DNA of 64,000 nt from Streptomyces spinosus (GCF_020400655.1 NZ_JAINRC010000023.1:1-64000); one strand, 5' to 3'. Positions 8,450 to 17,920 are shown, numbered from the stretch's first letter. Notes: generated by a model not told the origin, from the sequence alone. Numbers and translations are program-made.

Positions 8450-9157
8450 TCAGTGCCCCGCGCTCATGCCGCCGTCGACGTGCAGGATCTCGCCGGTGAC
8501 GAACGGGGCGTTCTCCAGGTACAGCACCGCGTCCGCGATGTCGCTCTGCTCGCCCATCCGTCCCATCGGGTGCAGTCCGCCGAGGGCCGCGTGGGTCTCC
8601 TCGGGGTGCATCGGGGTCTTGATGGTCCCGGGCGAGACGGCGTTCACGCGGATGCCGCGGGTGGCGTACTCGATGGCCAGGGACTTGGTGACGGACTGGA
8701 GCCCGCCCTTGGTCAGCGAGGCCATGGCGGAGGGCAGGCGCATGTCCGGGCTGTCGACCAGGCTGGTGGTGATGGTGACGACGTGGCCGCCGCCCTGGCC
8801 GAGCATCTGCTCGATGGCCAGCTGGGTGATGCGGAAGAAGCCGCTGAGGTTCACCCCGGTCACGGCGGCGTAGTCGTCCAGGGTGTACTCGGTGAAGGGC
8901 TTGGCGACGAAGATGCCCGCGTTGTTGACGAGGCTGTCGATGCGGCCGAACCGTTCCAGGCCCTGGGCGATGACGCGCTCGGCGGTGGCGGGGTCGGCGA
9001 TGTCGCCCCGTACGGTGAGCAGGTCGGGGTCGTCGGACGGCGCGATGCTGCGGGACGTGGCGACGACGGCGTAACCGTGCTTGCGGTAGGCGTCGACGAT
9101 GCTCGCGCCGAGGCCCTGAGAGGCACCGGTGACGACGGCGACCTTCTGAGTGCTCAT
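8450..9157 (-). CDS. SDR family protein lacking the catalytic tyrosine
   Basis: A 235-residue classical-size short-chain dehydrogenase/reductase fold. The Rossmann motif is TGASQGLG, with NNAG, and a C-terminal PGTIKTP/VDGG region. Where YxxxK is expected the sequence reads MASLTKGG: the Lys is kept but the residue four before it is Ala, so the usual proton-donating Tyr is absent. The Ser-containing TTSLV segment precedes it. Start ATG 9157 has GGAGGA six nt upstream; an ATG at 9163 would abut the ribosome site. The upstream region carries palindrome TAGACCGGTCGGCTAG at 9204-9219. It may be a non-canonical reductase or a cofactor-binding protein. Confidence 0.85.
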   Translation of the reverse strand: MSTQKVAVVTGASQGLGASIVDAYRKHGYAVVATSRSIAPSDDPDLLTVRGDIADPATAERVIAQGLERFGRIDSLVNNAGIFVAKPFTEYTLDDYAAVTGVNLSGFFRITQLAIEQMLGQGGGHVVTITTSLVDSPDMRLPSAMASLTKGGLQSVTKSLAIEYATRGIRVNAVSPGTIKTPMHPEETHAALGGLHPMGRMGEQSDIADAVLYLENAPFVTGEILHVDGGMSAGH

Positions 9158-9203
9158 GATCATTCCTCCGGGTGGGGTGAGGCTTCCTTGACTTCCACGT
9201 TAG

Positions 9204-9219
9204 TAGACCGGTCGGCTAG
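9204..9219. promoter_or_regulatory. TetR-type operator shared with 18291-18306
   Basis: TAGACCGGTCGGCTAG lies 47 bp upstream of the SDR start. Its reverse complement matches CTAGGCGACCGGTCTA at 18291-18306 at 15 of 16 positions. ACCGGT-centred palindromes of this kind are common TetR operators; no matching regulator gene lies beside either site. Confidence 0.6.
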
Positions 9220-9309
9220 CAGTCAATCGGACCGCCCTCGGACCGGACCCGCCGGCCGTCACGTACCAGATGTGTCCGGACCCGGCGCCCGCCCGCGCAC
9301 CGCCGCCGC

Positions 9310-11556
9310 TCATCGGCCGGTGATGGGCAGTGTCAGGGAAACCGTCTTGCCCTGTCCGTTCGGCGAGCTGTTCCAGGTGTCGGCCAGCGCCTCCACGATC
9401 AGCAGACCCCGGCCGTGTTCCGCTTCCGCGTTCTCCTCCTCGCCGAGCGACAGCGAGGAGGGTATCGGCGGGTTGCTGTCGGAGTCCCGTACCTCGAGCC
9501 GGAGGTGATCGTCGAAGGCCCGCAGCCGCACGTCCACGTCACTGCCGGCGTGGATGAGCGCGTTGGTGACGATCTCGGAGACGACCAGCTCAAGGGGCTC
9601 CGACATCTCCTCCAGCCCCCAGGAACCCAGCCGGTCGTGGACGAACGCGCGGGCCGCCCGGACCCCCAGCAGATCACGGCGCTGGATGTGCAGGCTCCCC
9701 ACGCGCGGTTCTTCCTGCCCCACCGCCCCGCCGTACAGCACTACCAACAGGACGGCGTCGTCGCGGCGCTGCTGTGGCGTGGAGCCGTCCTCGACGACCA
9801 GGTCGGCGAGCTGTTCGAGATCCGGCGCCGGAGCCCCGCCGCCGGCGCCGAGCAGCGCGTGCAGGCGCGCCTGGGGATCGGGCGCGTCCCAGCGGACAAG
9901 GCCGTCCGTGTACAGCATCAGCACCGACCCACACGCGAGGCGGTGCTCGCGTGCCTGACAGGCGTCCGCCCCGGGAACGCCCAGTGGCAGGTTGGCCGGG
10001 GCGGCCAGGACGCCGGTCGTGCCGTCCGGCCGCCGCACCAGGGGCGGGGGATGCCCGGCGAGGGCCACCTCGACGGTGCCGTCCAGCGTGTCCAGCGACA
10101 CCACGCAGCAGGTCGCGGTGAGGTCGGTGCCCAGGGTGGCCAGGAGCCTGCCGGTCCGGTCGATCACCGCGGCGGGACGGTGGCCCTCGACGACGTAGGA
10201 GGCCACCGCGGTGCGTATCTGCCCCATGACCGCGGTGCTCTCCACGGAGTGCCCCTCGACGTCGCCGACGACCAGCACGGCCCGGTCCCCGGGCAGCGTG
10301 ATCACGTCGTACCAGTCACCCCCCGTCCTGGTGCTGACGCCGGCGGGCCGGTAGCGCGCCGCGGTGGCCAGCCGTGGCAGGTCCGAGAGCCGGGAGGGCA
10401 GGAGGAAACGCTGGAGGCACTCGCTCATCGCCCGCTGCTGCGCGCTCAGCTCGACACGGCGCACCGCGGCTCCCAGCAGCCCGGCCATCATCCCGAGAAG
10501 GGCCCTCTCCTCGGGCGGGAAGCCCTGCGGCCGGGAGAACTCCAGGCAGCACACCGCGACCACCCGCCCGCCGCCGCCGATCGCCAGGTCGATGAACTGG
10601 CGGTCGCCGGTGAGCGGCAGGTACAGCTCGGCGCGCGACTCGTCGGCCGAGAAGGAACCCGTGGGCGAGCGCCCGGTCAGGAACACCGGGCGGCCGCGGA
10701 ACGCCTCCGCCGCCGGTGTCCGGTCGTCCATCCTGGCACCGTGCAGAGCGCGGGCCATGCCGGAGGAGGCACCGACGTGCCCGAGGACCCACAGCCGGCC
10801 CTCGACGGCCGACACCAGCGCCATCGCCCGGGCGCCCAGCGGGTCCATGACGCAGTACCGGGCGGCCTGCATCACCTCTTCGATGGTCGTGGCCCGGTTG
10901 AGCAGTTCTGCCAGGCGGCGCAGCGGGAACATCATGCTCGTGCCCGCGGAGCCCGGGATGTCGCCCAGCCCCCAGCCCGGAGTGCACACAGGTGCACGCG
11001 GGTCGTCCTGGGCCGGTGGCACCATGATCGGCATCGGACCGGCCGCCACGGCCACGCCGTCGTCGGCCAGCGCGGCCAGAGCCGCGGCCAGCCGGTCCGC
11101 GACATCGCGCAGTTCCGCCCTCTCGGCGGCCGTGAAGGCGCCGTCGGTCTCCAGCCGCAGCGCGGTCAGGGCGCCGAAGCGCCGGCCGGCCGCGACGACG
11201 GGGGCCGCCGCCGCGATGTAGGGATACGGCAGATGGTGTTCACGGCGCTGGTCGGCGGGGTCCCGGTCCAGCAGTACGGCCGTCTCCCCCGTCAGGACGG
11301 CGCGTACCGTGGCGGCGGGCACGTCCAGTTCCAGCCGCCCCGGCATCGTGAACAGCGACGGCGCGCTTCCGTCGGCCAGCGCGAGGCGGAGTCCGCCGCG
11401 GTGCTCGTCCAGCAGGTAGACCGCTGTCGTCACGGCGTTCAACCGGCGTCTGGCCGCACTGGCGGCACGGTGGAGGGTGTGGCCGAGGTCCGTTCCGCGC
11501 CTGTCCACGGGTCCGTTCCGCCGCCGCTGATCCGGTGCTGCGCCGCTGCTCGTCAC
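9310..11556 (-). CDS. GAF-GAF-SpoIIE phosphatase with C-terminal HATPase domain
   Basis: A 748-residue cytosolic regulator. Two GAF-like sensor domains occupy roughly residues 20-170 and 200-355. A PP2C/SpoIIE serine phosphatase follows, with metal-binding motifs GGDWYDV, GDVEGH and LYTDGL. The C-terminal domain is an anti-sigma-factor-type HATPase with an N-box (SEIVTNALIHAG), an RDSDSNPP segment and a G-box (GRGLLIVEALADTW). Such proteins act on anti-anti-sigma factors in partner-switching control of stress or development. GTG 11556 is chosen because GGAGGGAG sits 7 nt upstream; the longer TTG frame from 11643 has no ribosome site. No STAS partner is nearby. Confidence 0.88.
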   Translation of the reverse strand: MTSSGAAPDQRRRNGPVDRRGTDLGHTLHRAASAARRRLNAVTTAVYLLDEHRGGLRLALADGSAPSLFTMPGRLELDVPAATVRAVLTGETAVLLDRDPADQRREHHLPYPYIAAAAPVVAAGRRFGALTALRLETDGAFTAAERAELRDVADRLAAALAALADDGVAVAAGPMPIMVPPAQDDPRAPVCTPGWGLGDIPGSAGTSMMFPLRRLAELLNRATTIEEVMQAARYCVMDPLGARAMALVSAVEGRLWVLGHVGASSGMARALHGARMDDRTPAAEAFRGRPVFLTGRSPTGSFSADESRAELYLPLTGDRQFIDLAIGGGGRVVAVCCLEFSRPQGFPPEERALLGMMAGLLGAAVRRVELSAQQRAMSECLQRFLLPSRLSDLPRLATAARYRPAGVSTRTGGDWYDVITLPGDRAVLVVGDVEGHSVESTAVMGQIRTAVASYVVEGHRPAAVIDRTGRLLATLGTDLTATCCVVSLDTLDGTVEVALAGHPPPLVRRPDGTTGVLAAPANLPLGVPGADACQAREHRLACGSVLMLYTDGLVRWDAPDPQARLHALLGAGGGAPAPDLEQLADLVVEDGSTPQQRRDDAVLLVVLYGGAVGQEEPRVGSLHIQRRDLLGVRAARAFVHDRLGSWGLEEMSEPLELVVSEIVTNALIHAGSDVDVRLRAFDDHLRLEVRDSDSNPPIPSSLSLGEEENAEAEHGRGLLIVEALADTWNSSPNGQGKTVSLTLPITGR

Positions 11557-11934
11557 GAGACGGCTCCCTCCAGCGAGGTGCTGGTCGTCGGCTGTCGCCG
11601 ACCGGTCGTCGAAAGGTGCTCCGCCGTACTCCGGCGATAACAATTATTCGGCGGCCCTGAGGCTCCGCGCGAGCCGTAACCCGTCGTGCGCGGTGTCCGG
11701 GTCCAGGCGCCCGCGGGCCGGTACGCGTGCGTGTCGTGTCCCGATCGCCCTCGGGTTGCCGGACCGGCTCGCCCGTTCGAAGACGGTGGGCGGGCCCAGG
11801 CCGTGTGCGATCACCCGGGCCCTCCGCGGCCGGGCGGCGCCGGCCGACTGACCGGCGCGAGCATCCTGATCATCGTGAGCGCCGGTCCGCGGACGCTGGA
11901 GACCGCTTCGGCCGCCCCCGCCGACGACACCGCC
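11557..11934. other. Intergenic region upstream of the SpoIIE-type gene
   Basis: About 380 bp. An AT-rich spot (AACAATTATT near 11639) may mark the leftward promoter of the phosphatase gene. The rest, to the end of the F420-type reductase gene at 11935, shows no convincing gene. Confidence 0.5.
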
Positions 11935-12624
11935 TCAGCGAGCCTCGCCGACGGCGTGGCCCGGCTCCGGCGCGGGGAAGCGGTCGAGGTCGAGCATGGC
12001 GCGCAGTCGGTCGGCGTCCACGTTGGCGCCGAAGGGTTCGGTGCCCGGTTGCAGTCGTATGCCGGCGGCGAGCGGACCGGCGACGACGGGGTCGAAGCCG
12101 AGGGCGTCCACGAGGTGCGCGACCGTGGCCCTGTCGTCCGGGTCGTCACCGGCGAGGGCGATCGCCTTGCGGTCGGCCGCCCCGGCCGGCCGGGCCTCGT
12201 CCTCGAGGTCGTGGTAGCCCATGTGGTTGAACGCCTTGACCACGCGGGAGTCCGGCAGGAACGCCTGGACCAGTTCGCTGGTGGAGATGCGCGGGTCGGT
12301 GAAGTCGTCGCGGATGCCGTCGACTTCCCACCAGTAGTTCATGGCGTCGACGACGAGTTTGCCGCGCAGCGCCTCCACCGGGACGTTGCGGTGCTTGCCC
12401 AGGGGCAGCGCCAGGACCGCCACGTCGGCCTGGGCCGCGGCCTCCCGCGCGGTGACCGCGACCGCGCCGGGGGCGAGGACCTCCACGGTGAGAGCGATGG
12501 CGTCGGCCTCGCCCGAGCCCGCGATCAGCACCCGGTAGCCGGCCGTCACCGCGAGCCGGGCCAGTACGGTTCCCACCTTTCCCGCGCCCAGGATGCCGAT
12601 CGTGCGGACGTCGGTGATGTTCAT
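11935..12624 (-). CDS. NADPH-dependent F420 reductase-like oxidoreductase
   Basis: A 229-residue Rossmann protein of the F420-dependent NADP reductase/NAD(P)-binding family (often annotated npdG-like). GILGAGKVG near residue 9 binds dinucleotide. IAGSG follows strand 2. VVDAMNYWW and VVKAFNHMGYHDL are typical of the family. AAGGAGCGCA precedes the ATG at 12624. The gene sits 60 bp downstream of LLM1 in the same orientation, so the two may form an operon in which this protein supplies reduced cofactor. Whether it uses F420 or another cofactor cannot be decided here. Confidence 0.82.
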   Translation of the reverse strand: MNITDVRTIGILGAGKVGTVLARLAVTAGYRVLIAGSGEADAIALTVEVLAPGAVAVTAREAAAQADVAVLALPLGKHRNVPVEALRGKLVVDAMNYWWEVDGIRDDFTDPRISTSELVQAFLPDSRVVKAFNHMGYHDLEDEARPAGAADRKAIALAGDDPDDRATVAHLVDALGFDPVVAGPLAAGIRLQPGTEPFGANVDADRLRAMLDLDRFPAPEPGHAVGEAR

Positions 12625-12684
12625 TGCGCTCCTTCGCTTCTTCCTCGGGGGCCTTCTGTCAGCCGGCCGGCGTGATCAGGGGGA

Positions 12685-13755
12685 TCACCTCGGTGCCGTA
12701 CCGGGCCGGACAGGGGCTGGCTCGTCGCTGAGCAGTTCCCGCACGCGCGGGGCGACTTCGCGGCCCAGCAGCTCGATCGTGCGGGCGCGGGCCTGCCGGG
12801 GGAGGTGCATGATGTCGTACTTGAGGTCGAAGCGGCTGAGGTGCAGATCACGGGCCGTACGAGCGATCTTGCGGGCGACCGTCTCCGGGGACCCGACGTA
12901 GAGCGCGCCGTCGGCCAGCTCCGCTTCGTAGCGGGCGCGGGTCGGGGCGTAGAACCCGCGTTCCTCGGCCAGTGCGGTCGCGACCGGCTCCCAGTACCGC
13001 CACCAGGTCTCGACCGCCTCCTCGTCGGTGTCGGCGACGAGTCCCAGCGAGTGCTGGCCGACCGGTCGCGGAGCGTGCCCGGACTGCTGGAGTGCCCGTC
13101 GGTAGAGATCGACGTGGCCGGCGAAGCGCTGTGGGCGTCCGCCGATGACGGCCAGCATCAGGGGCAGGCCATAGCGGGCGGCGCGCAGTACGGAGTGGGG
13201 GCTGCCGCCCACGCCGATCCAGGTGGGGATGCCGCCGGGCCGCATACGGGGCATCAGCCGCTGCTCGGTGAGCGGCGACCGGAACGCCCCGGACCACGTC
13301 ACCGTCTCCTCACGTTGCAGACGCGTGAAGAGTTCGAGTTTCTCCTCGAAGAGCTGCTCGTAGTCGGCGATGTCGTAGCCGAACAGCGGGAAGGACTCCG
13401 TGGCGGACGCGCGGCCCAGGACCAGCTGCGCCCGGCCGCCGGACAGCGCGTCCAGTGTCGAGAACTCCTGGTAGAGCCGCACGGGGTCGTTGGTGCTGAG
13501 CACGGTCACCGACGTGCCGAGCCGGATGCGTTCCGTGGCCGTCGCCATGGCGGCGAGCAGGACCGGAGTGGCGCTGTCGACGTGGCCCGCACGGTAGTGC
13601 TCTCCGACGCTGAAGACGTCGAGTCCCGACGCCTCGGCGAGCGCGGCCTCCTCGACCAGCAGCCGTACCGTCTCGGCGTCGCCGAGGACGCGGCCGTCGT
13701 CCGTCGCGACCTCTCCGAAGGAGTTGAGTCCGATATCGAAGGGCGTGGCGCTCAT
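12685..13755 (-). CDS. LLM class flavin-dependent monooxygenase (LLM1)
   Basis: A 356-residue bacterial-luciferase-like TIM-barrel oxygenase. Family features are ASGLDVFSVGEHY, RIRLGTSVTVLSTNDPVRLYQEFSTLD, GRAQLVLGR and PTWIGVGGSPHSV. Strong ribosome site AGAGGAGAG before ATG 13755. It uses reduced flavin and O2; the substrate is unknown. It is closely related to LLM2 (31954-32985), and its last 80 residues match the fragment at 32978-33238. Two palindromes (13804-13815, 13832-13843) lie just upstream and form operator D. The F420-type reductase gene follows and may be cotranscribed. Confidence 0.9.
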   Translation of the reverse strand: MSATPFDIGLNSFGEVATDDGRVLGDAETVRLLVEEAALAEASGLDVFSVGEHYRAGHVDSATPVLLAAMATATERIRLGTSVTVLSTNDPVRLYQEFSTLDALSGGRAQLVLGRASATESFPLFGYDIADYEQLFEEKLELFTRLQREETVTWSGAFRSPLTEQRLMPRMRPGGIPTWIGVGGSPHSVLRAARYGLPLMLAVIGGRPQRFAGHVDLYRRALQQSGHAPRPVGQHSLGLVADTDEEAVETWWRYWEPVATALAEERGFYAPTRARYEAELADGALYVGSPETVARKIARTARDLHLSRFDLKYDIMHLPRQARARTIELLGREVAPRVRELLSDEPAPVRPGTAPR

Positions 13756-13803
13756 GATCTCTCCTCTGCCGGCTCGACCGTCCGGTACCGTCCGGCACTT
13801 TCA

Positions 13804-13815
13804 TTGATGGATCAA
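13804..13815. promoter_or_regulatory. Operator D1 upstream of LLM1
   Basis: TTGATGGATCAA, palindromic except for the central two bases. Very similar to TTGATCGATCAA at 39916-39927. It is paired with D2, 28 bp centre to centre. Confidence 0.6.
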
Positions 13816-13831
13816 GTGTCATCCAAAATAA

Positions 13832-13843
13832 TTGACGCGTCAA
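13832..13843 (-). promoter_or_regulatory. Operator D2 upstream of LLM1
   Basis: TTGACGCGTCAA is a perfect 12-bp palindrome. Oriented leftward it reads ATGCTTGACGCGTCAAT, matching the window consensus. TTGACG could serve as the -35 of the LLM1 promoter. It lies 77 bp before the start codon. Confidence 0.72.
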
Positions 13844-14021
13844 GCATGGGCGTGAGGTGAGGCCGCACGGACCTCGGCCGCGTCTTCCGGCCGACCTCGG
13901 GGGAGGCCACAATCGGTTCGTCGAGGTCCAGGTGTGCCGCCTCACCACACGCCGCGGACCGGGCGGCACACGTGAGGCGCTCTCCGGGGTCCGCAGGGGG
14001 GCGACGGGATAGCATCCGCGC

Positions 14022-14921
14022 ATGTCGACGATCTGCCTGATAGGTGTGGGACGGATGGGCGAACCGGTGTGCCGCCGTCTCGTCCTCGCCGGGCACGAGG
14101 TGCGGGCCCACGACATCCGGACCGAGCGCCGGGCGGCGGTCCGGTCGTGCGGGGCCCGGTGGTCGGACTCGGCGGTGGCCGCGGCGTCGGGGGCGGACGT
14201 ACTCCTCACGGTGCTGCCCGGTCCGGCCGAGGTCACGGCGGCCGTGCGGGACGCCGTCCTCCAGGCGCTGGCCACGAACGCCACGTGGATCGACATGAGC
14301 AGCAACGCGCCCACGGCCGCGGACCCCTGCCGGGAGCGGGCGGCGGCGCACGGTGTCGGATTCCTGGAGGCACCCATCGGCGGCTCGCCCGCGGACGCCG
14401 CCGACGGGCGGTTGCGGCTCTTCGTGGGAGGCGACGCCACCCTCCTCGAACGTCACCGTCCCCTGCTGTCGGCGGTCGCCGACCGCATCAGCCACCTCGG
14501 CGGACCCGGTACCGGCTACACCGCCAAGCTGCTGGTGAACCTCCTGTGGTTCGGTCAGGCGGTCGCCACCGCGGAGGCGCTGCTGCTGGGCCGCCGCGCC
14601 GGCATCGACCTGGGCGTCCTCACCGACGTCCTGGCCGCGGGCCCCGCCTCGTCCGCCTTCGTCCGCCGGGACCTGCCCGCGCTCCTCGCCGGCGACTACC
14701 TGCCCGCGTACGGCCTGGACCGCATCCACGACCAGTTGGCGGCGATCAACGCTCTGGCGGAACAGCGCGGCACTCCGCACGCCGTCGCCGACACCGTCCG
14801 GCGCCTGCACGAGGAGGCGCTCGAACGGTACGGGCCGGTCGACGGCGAACTGCTGGCGGTGGCACTGCTCGAGGAGAGGGCCGGTACGCTGCTGCGCCAC
14901 CCGGACCCGGGAACCGGCTGA
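14022..14921 (+). CDS. NAD(P)-dependent beta-hydroxyacid dehydrogenase family protein
   Basis: A 299-residue two-domain oxidoreductase. The N-terminal Rossmann motif is LIGVGRMGEP; the substrate-binding signature appears as APIGGSPADA. The catalytic Lys region is YTAKLLVNLLW in the helical C-terminal domain. Family relatives include 3-hydroxyisobutyrate and tartronate-semialdehyde dehydrogenases and imine reductases. The Lys is retained, favouring a hydroxyacid substrate over an imine. It is divergent from LLM1 across a 266-bp gap that holds operator D close to LLM1. No clear partner downstream. Confidence 0.85.
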   Translation: MSTICLIGVGRMGEPVCRRLVLAGHEVRAHDIRTERRAAVRSCGARWSDSAVAAASGADVLLTVLPGPAEVTAAVRDAVLQALATNATWIDMSSNAPTAADPCRERAAAHGVGFLEAPIGGSPADAADGRLRLFVGGDATLLERHRPLLSAVADRISHLGGPGTGYTAKLLVNLLWFGQAVATAEALLLGRRAGIDLGVLTDVLAAGPASSAFVRRDLPALLAGDYLPAYGLDRIHDQLAAINALAEQRGTPHAVADTVRRLHEEALERYGPVDGELLAVALLEERAGTLLRHPDPGTG

Positions 14922-15157
14922 CGCCGCCGCAACGGGCGGAGCCGCGCACCGCGGCGCGGACGGCCCGGCCGCCCGCCACGGCCGGGTGGACACGAGATCT
15001 TCACACACGTGCCCACAAGGAGAGGTTTCGCACCTCGCGGGAGCCCCTCTGAACCCCACACGTCCCTCCGGGCGTTCAACGGAAGGCGGCCCCTGGCCGG
15101 GCGGCATCGGTTGGCTGTCGAGGAGACTCGGCAGGAGTGCGGAGAAGTGAGCTCATC

Positions 15158-16276
15158 ATGTCCATAGTCACGACCAGGCGACGCGTCGTCATCATCGGCG
15201 GGGGATACGCGGGAGTACGCCTGGCGCGCGAACTCGACGCGGACGCCGACGTCACGCTGATCGACCTCAAGGAGGCGTTCTTCCACCGCGTCGCCTCGCT
15301 ACGGGCCGGCGCCGACGAGGAATGGACGTACGCCCCCTTCATCCCGTACGACTCACTCCTCGCCCGCGGCCGTGTCGTGCGCAACAAGGCCGTCGGCATA
15401 GCGACCGCGGAACGTGAGGTGGTCCTCGCCACCGGCCACCGGGTGCCGTACGACGCCCTCGTGATCGCGACAGGCGCCGACTACCAGGAACCGGCACGCT
15501 TCACCGGCAGCACCGTAGAGGAGGCGGCGGAGTCGTTCCGGAGCCACCAGCGACGCGTCACCGGAGCACGCAGCATCCTGGTCATCGGGGGCGGCCCCTC
15601 CGGCGTGGAACTGGCGGCGGAACTGCGCCGCGTCAACCCGGCGGCCGCGGTGACCCTCGCACACCGCGGCCCCCGCCTGCTCAACCACCACGGCACCGGC
15701 CGGATGGGCCGTCAGGCGAGGGCCTGGCTGGAGCGGCACGACGTGCGGGTCCTGCTCGACACCTCGGTCACCTCCGCCGGCGGTGTCGGTGCCCGGCTGC
15801 GCGACCAGGCGGGCAACCCCCTCACCGCCGACGTCGTGTACTGGACGACGGGCACCACTCCGAACACCCTGTGGCTCCGCCTGGCCGGCCTCGGTACCTG
15901 GCTCGACGGCAGCGGTCACGTCAAGGTGGACACACACCTGAGGGTGCTGGGACAGAGGGACGTCTTCGCGGTCGGTGACGTCAACGACGTGTCCGAGGCC
16001 AAGCTCAGCCCCTCGGCGGTGGCGCAGGGGGAGGCCGCGGCGCACAACATCCGCGCGTACCTCGACCACGGCAAGCACGGGGGCCGGCCACGCCCGTACA
16101 AGCCCGCGCCGGTCAGGATCTTCTCCGTGCCGCTCGGACCCGAAGGGGGCACCACCCTCCTCCCGGCGCTCGGCCGCGACGTCCTGGTCCTCGGCAACAG
16201 GGCGACGGCGGCGCTCAAGAGCAGGAACCTGGCCGTCCCGGCGATCCGCAAGCTGCTGGGCGTCACCGACGGCTGA
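15158..16276 (+). CDS. FAD-dependent NAD(P)H oxidoreductase (NDH-2/AIFM2-like)
   Basis: A 372-residue pyridine-nucleotide-disulfide oxidoreductase fold. The FAD site is VVIIGGGYAGVRLA at the N-terminus; the NAD(P)H site is ILVIGGGPSGVELA near residue 145. The late FAD motif VFAVGDVND carries the conserved Asp. It lacks a redox-active CxxxxC, so it is of the NADH:quinone type (NDH-2, AIF/FSP1-like). ATG 15158 is preferred over GTG 15137 because GGAGAAG lies between them. It stands alone, with hydrophilic ends and no membrane helix. Confidence 0.85.
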   Translation: MSIVTTRRRVVIIGGGYAGVRLARELDADADVTLIDLKEAFFHRVASLRAGADEEWTYAPFIPYDSLLARGRVVRNKAVGIATAEREVVLATGHRVPYDALVIATGADYQEPARFTGSTVEEAAESFRSHQRRVTGARSILVIGGGPSGVELAAELRRVNPAAAVTLAHRGPRLLNHHGTGRMGRQARAWLERHDVRVLLDTSVTSAGGVGARLRDQAGNPLTADVVYWTTGTTPNTLWLRLAGLGTWLDGSGHVKVDTHLRVLGQRDVFAVGDVNDVSEAKLSPSAVAQGEAAAHNIRAYLDHGKHGGRPRPYKPAPVRIFSVPLGPEGGTTLLPALGRDVLVLGNRATAALKSRNLAVPAIRKLLGVTDG

Positions 16277-16457
16277 CGGGTCTCCGCGCGGCACCACCTG
16301 GTCCGACGGTCCGTGGCGAGGACTCCTCGGCAGGGGCGACCGGGGCCGGCGGGGAGGGCGAGGTCCTCGGCCCGCGGCACGGGATCGCAGAGCACTGGCG
16401 CGGCAACCTCGGCCGGGGCTCGGCGCGAGCCGGCCGGTCCGCTCGGCCGACGGAGCG

Positions 16458-16913
16458 TCAGGCGGACGCTATGCGCTCCAGAACCTTCGCGGCGGCGGCG
16501 ATGTCGCAGCCCTCCAGGCGCGAGAAGACATGGCGTCGTACGCTCGCGAGATTGGTGGGCCAGGCCTGCTTCAGCTGCGTCCATCCGGCACTGGTGAGAA
16601 CGGCCAGCCAGGCCCTCCCGTCGTCGGGCGACTTCTCACGGGTGACCAGCGACTGCGCCTCCAGCCGGTTCACCACCCGTGTCATTCCGCTCAGTGACAG
16701 CCCGCACATGCCGGCCAGCTCGCTCATCCGCATCCGGTTGTCCGGCGCCTCGGAGAGGTGCACGAGGACCATGTACTCGGTACTCGAAATCGAATGCTCT
16801 TCCAGCATGTCCCCGTCCACGACCCGGGGCAGGAGTGTGATTACTCTCCCCAAGGCCCGTAGGAAGGCCTCCTCGTCGCGGTTCAAGGGCTTGATGGTTG
16901 TCACGTCTGCCAT
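16458..16913 (-). CDS. MarR family transcriptional regulator (MarR-3)
   Basis: A 151-residue winged-helix regulator. The recognition region LAGMCGLSLSGMTRVVNRLEAQ and wing KSPDDGRAW are clear. Its C-terminal AWPTNLASVRRH is identical to that of MarR-2 (44998-45474) and close to MarR-1 (44248-44715), so the three are paralogues with shared dimer-interface sequence. No TTG-N6-CAA site is visible in its own 5' region, unlike the other two. It may still bind the same operators in trans or have diverged. Ligand unknown. Confidence 0.9.
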   Translation of the reverse strand: MADVTTIKPLNRDEEAFLRALGRVITLLPRVVDGDMLEEHSISSTEYMVLVHLSEAPDNRMRMSELAGMCGLSLSGMTRVVNRLEAQSLVTREKSPDDGRAWLAVLTSAGWTQLKQAWPTNLASVRRHVFSRLEGCDIAAAAKVLERIASA

Positions 16914-17431
16914 GGCGCCAGTGTAAATGCCGTAACCCTGTCGCAGAACGGTGCGTACCGGGTCCGCATCCAGGACTCCGGTCGCGGAAAAGGGAAATTC
17001 GTCATTTAGAAGGCGACCGGTCGACTCAAATTGCAGCGGAAACTAAATGCACTGTGACCGGTGCTCCGGCAGCCGTCGGCGTGCAGGATCCCACCGGTGC
17101 CGCAGAGAGCACGGTCCAGAGGGACGACGGCCGGGTAGTGCCGGGCCGGGTAGTGCCGGTACGTCTTGTCCTGCATGGCGAGGCGGCCCCGTGCGGTGGC
17201 GAGCGCGTGTTTCCGCCGGCACGGCATTTCCATGACTTCGCGGTCGACCGGAAAGGCACCGGCCACCGAATACGGCGTGGCCCCGCCGGTGATACATGTG
17301 CGGAGTGGCTTATGACACGTGTCTTGGAGCCGCAGGAGGCCGAGGTATTCGGAAACGGCCTGCGACCTGCGTACTGAGCCGACTGGGCCGGGGTTTCCCC
17401 CGTGCCGCCGAGGGCCGGGAGGGCATCCGGG
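16914..17431. other. Intergenic region with an ACCGGT motif
   Basis: 518 bp upstream of MarR-3. It contains AGGCGACCGGTC at 17011-17022, a partial match to the operators at 9204 and 18291, and a direct repeat of CCGGGTAGTGCCGG near 17133-17160. Base composition between 16925 and 17060 is lower in GC than the surroundings. No open frame here looks like a protein family I know. Confidence 0.5.
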
Positions 17432-17920
17432 TCACTCCGTCCTGCGACCGGTCCCGCGCATCAGCCCGCCGAGGAACTCGTCCAGCCCCAGCATGCCGCT
17501 CTCGGTGCCGGCGGCCACGCTGCCGTAGGCGCGGTCGAGGAAGCGCCGCAGCGCGGTGGCCGGCGCGGACACGATCGTGGTGCCGGCCGGCGAGCTGATC
17601 CGGATGCACAGCGCGCCCCGGCCCGCCCGAAGCCGGTGCGGGCGACGCGGCGCCGGCCAGGTCTGCACGTCTCCGAGACCTGCGGGCCTCGACAGTCCCT
17701 CCGCGAGGAGATCACGCGCGAACACCCATTCCACCGGTGGTGTCACACCCGAGTCCACCACCATCCGCACGGCGTACGGCTCGTCGGTGGCGTAGTGGAA
17801 GGACAGGGTGACCGGCACGGTGACCGAACCGTCGAGCAGGACGGTGCCTTCGCAACGGCAGCTGGTACCCGGCGGGGGTGAGGACGCCGGACCGGGGCGG
17901 TGGGTGGAATCGTGGCTCAT
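17432..17920 (-). CDS. SsgA-like sporulation/cell-division protein (SALP)
   Basis: A 162-residue member of the SsgA/SsgB family, found in sporulating actinomycetes, where members control septum-site selection and spore-wall synthesis. Family features: LDGSVTVPVTLSFHYATDEPYAVRMVV, then VEWVFARDLL, and the C-terminal IRISSPAGTTIVSAPATALRRFLDRAY. The N-terminus is extended by a Pro/Ser-rich 20 residues. Monocistronic and not linked to division genes here, so it is more likely an accessory SALP than SsgB. Confidence 0.88.
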   Translation of the reverse strand: MSHDSTHRPGPASSPPPGTSCRCEGTVLLDGSVTVPVTLSFHYATDEPYAVRMVVDSGVTPPVEWVFARDLLAEGLSRPAGLGDVQTWPAPRRPHRLRAGRGALCIRISSPAGTTIVSAPATALRRFLDRAYGSVAAGTESGMLGLDEFLGGLMRGTGRRTE

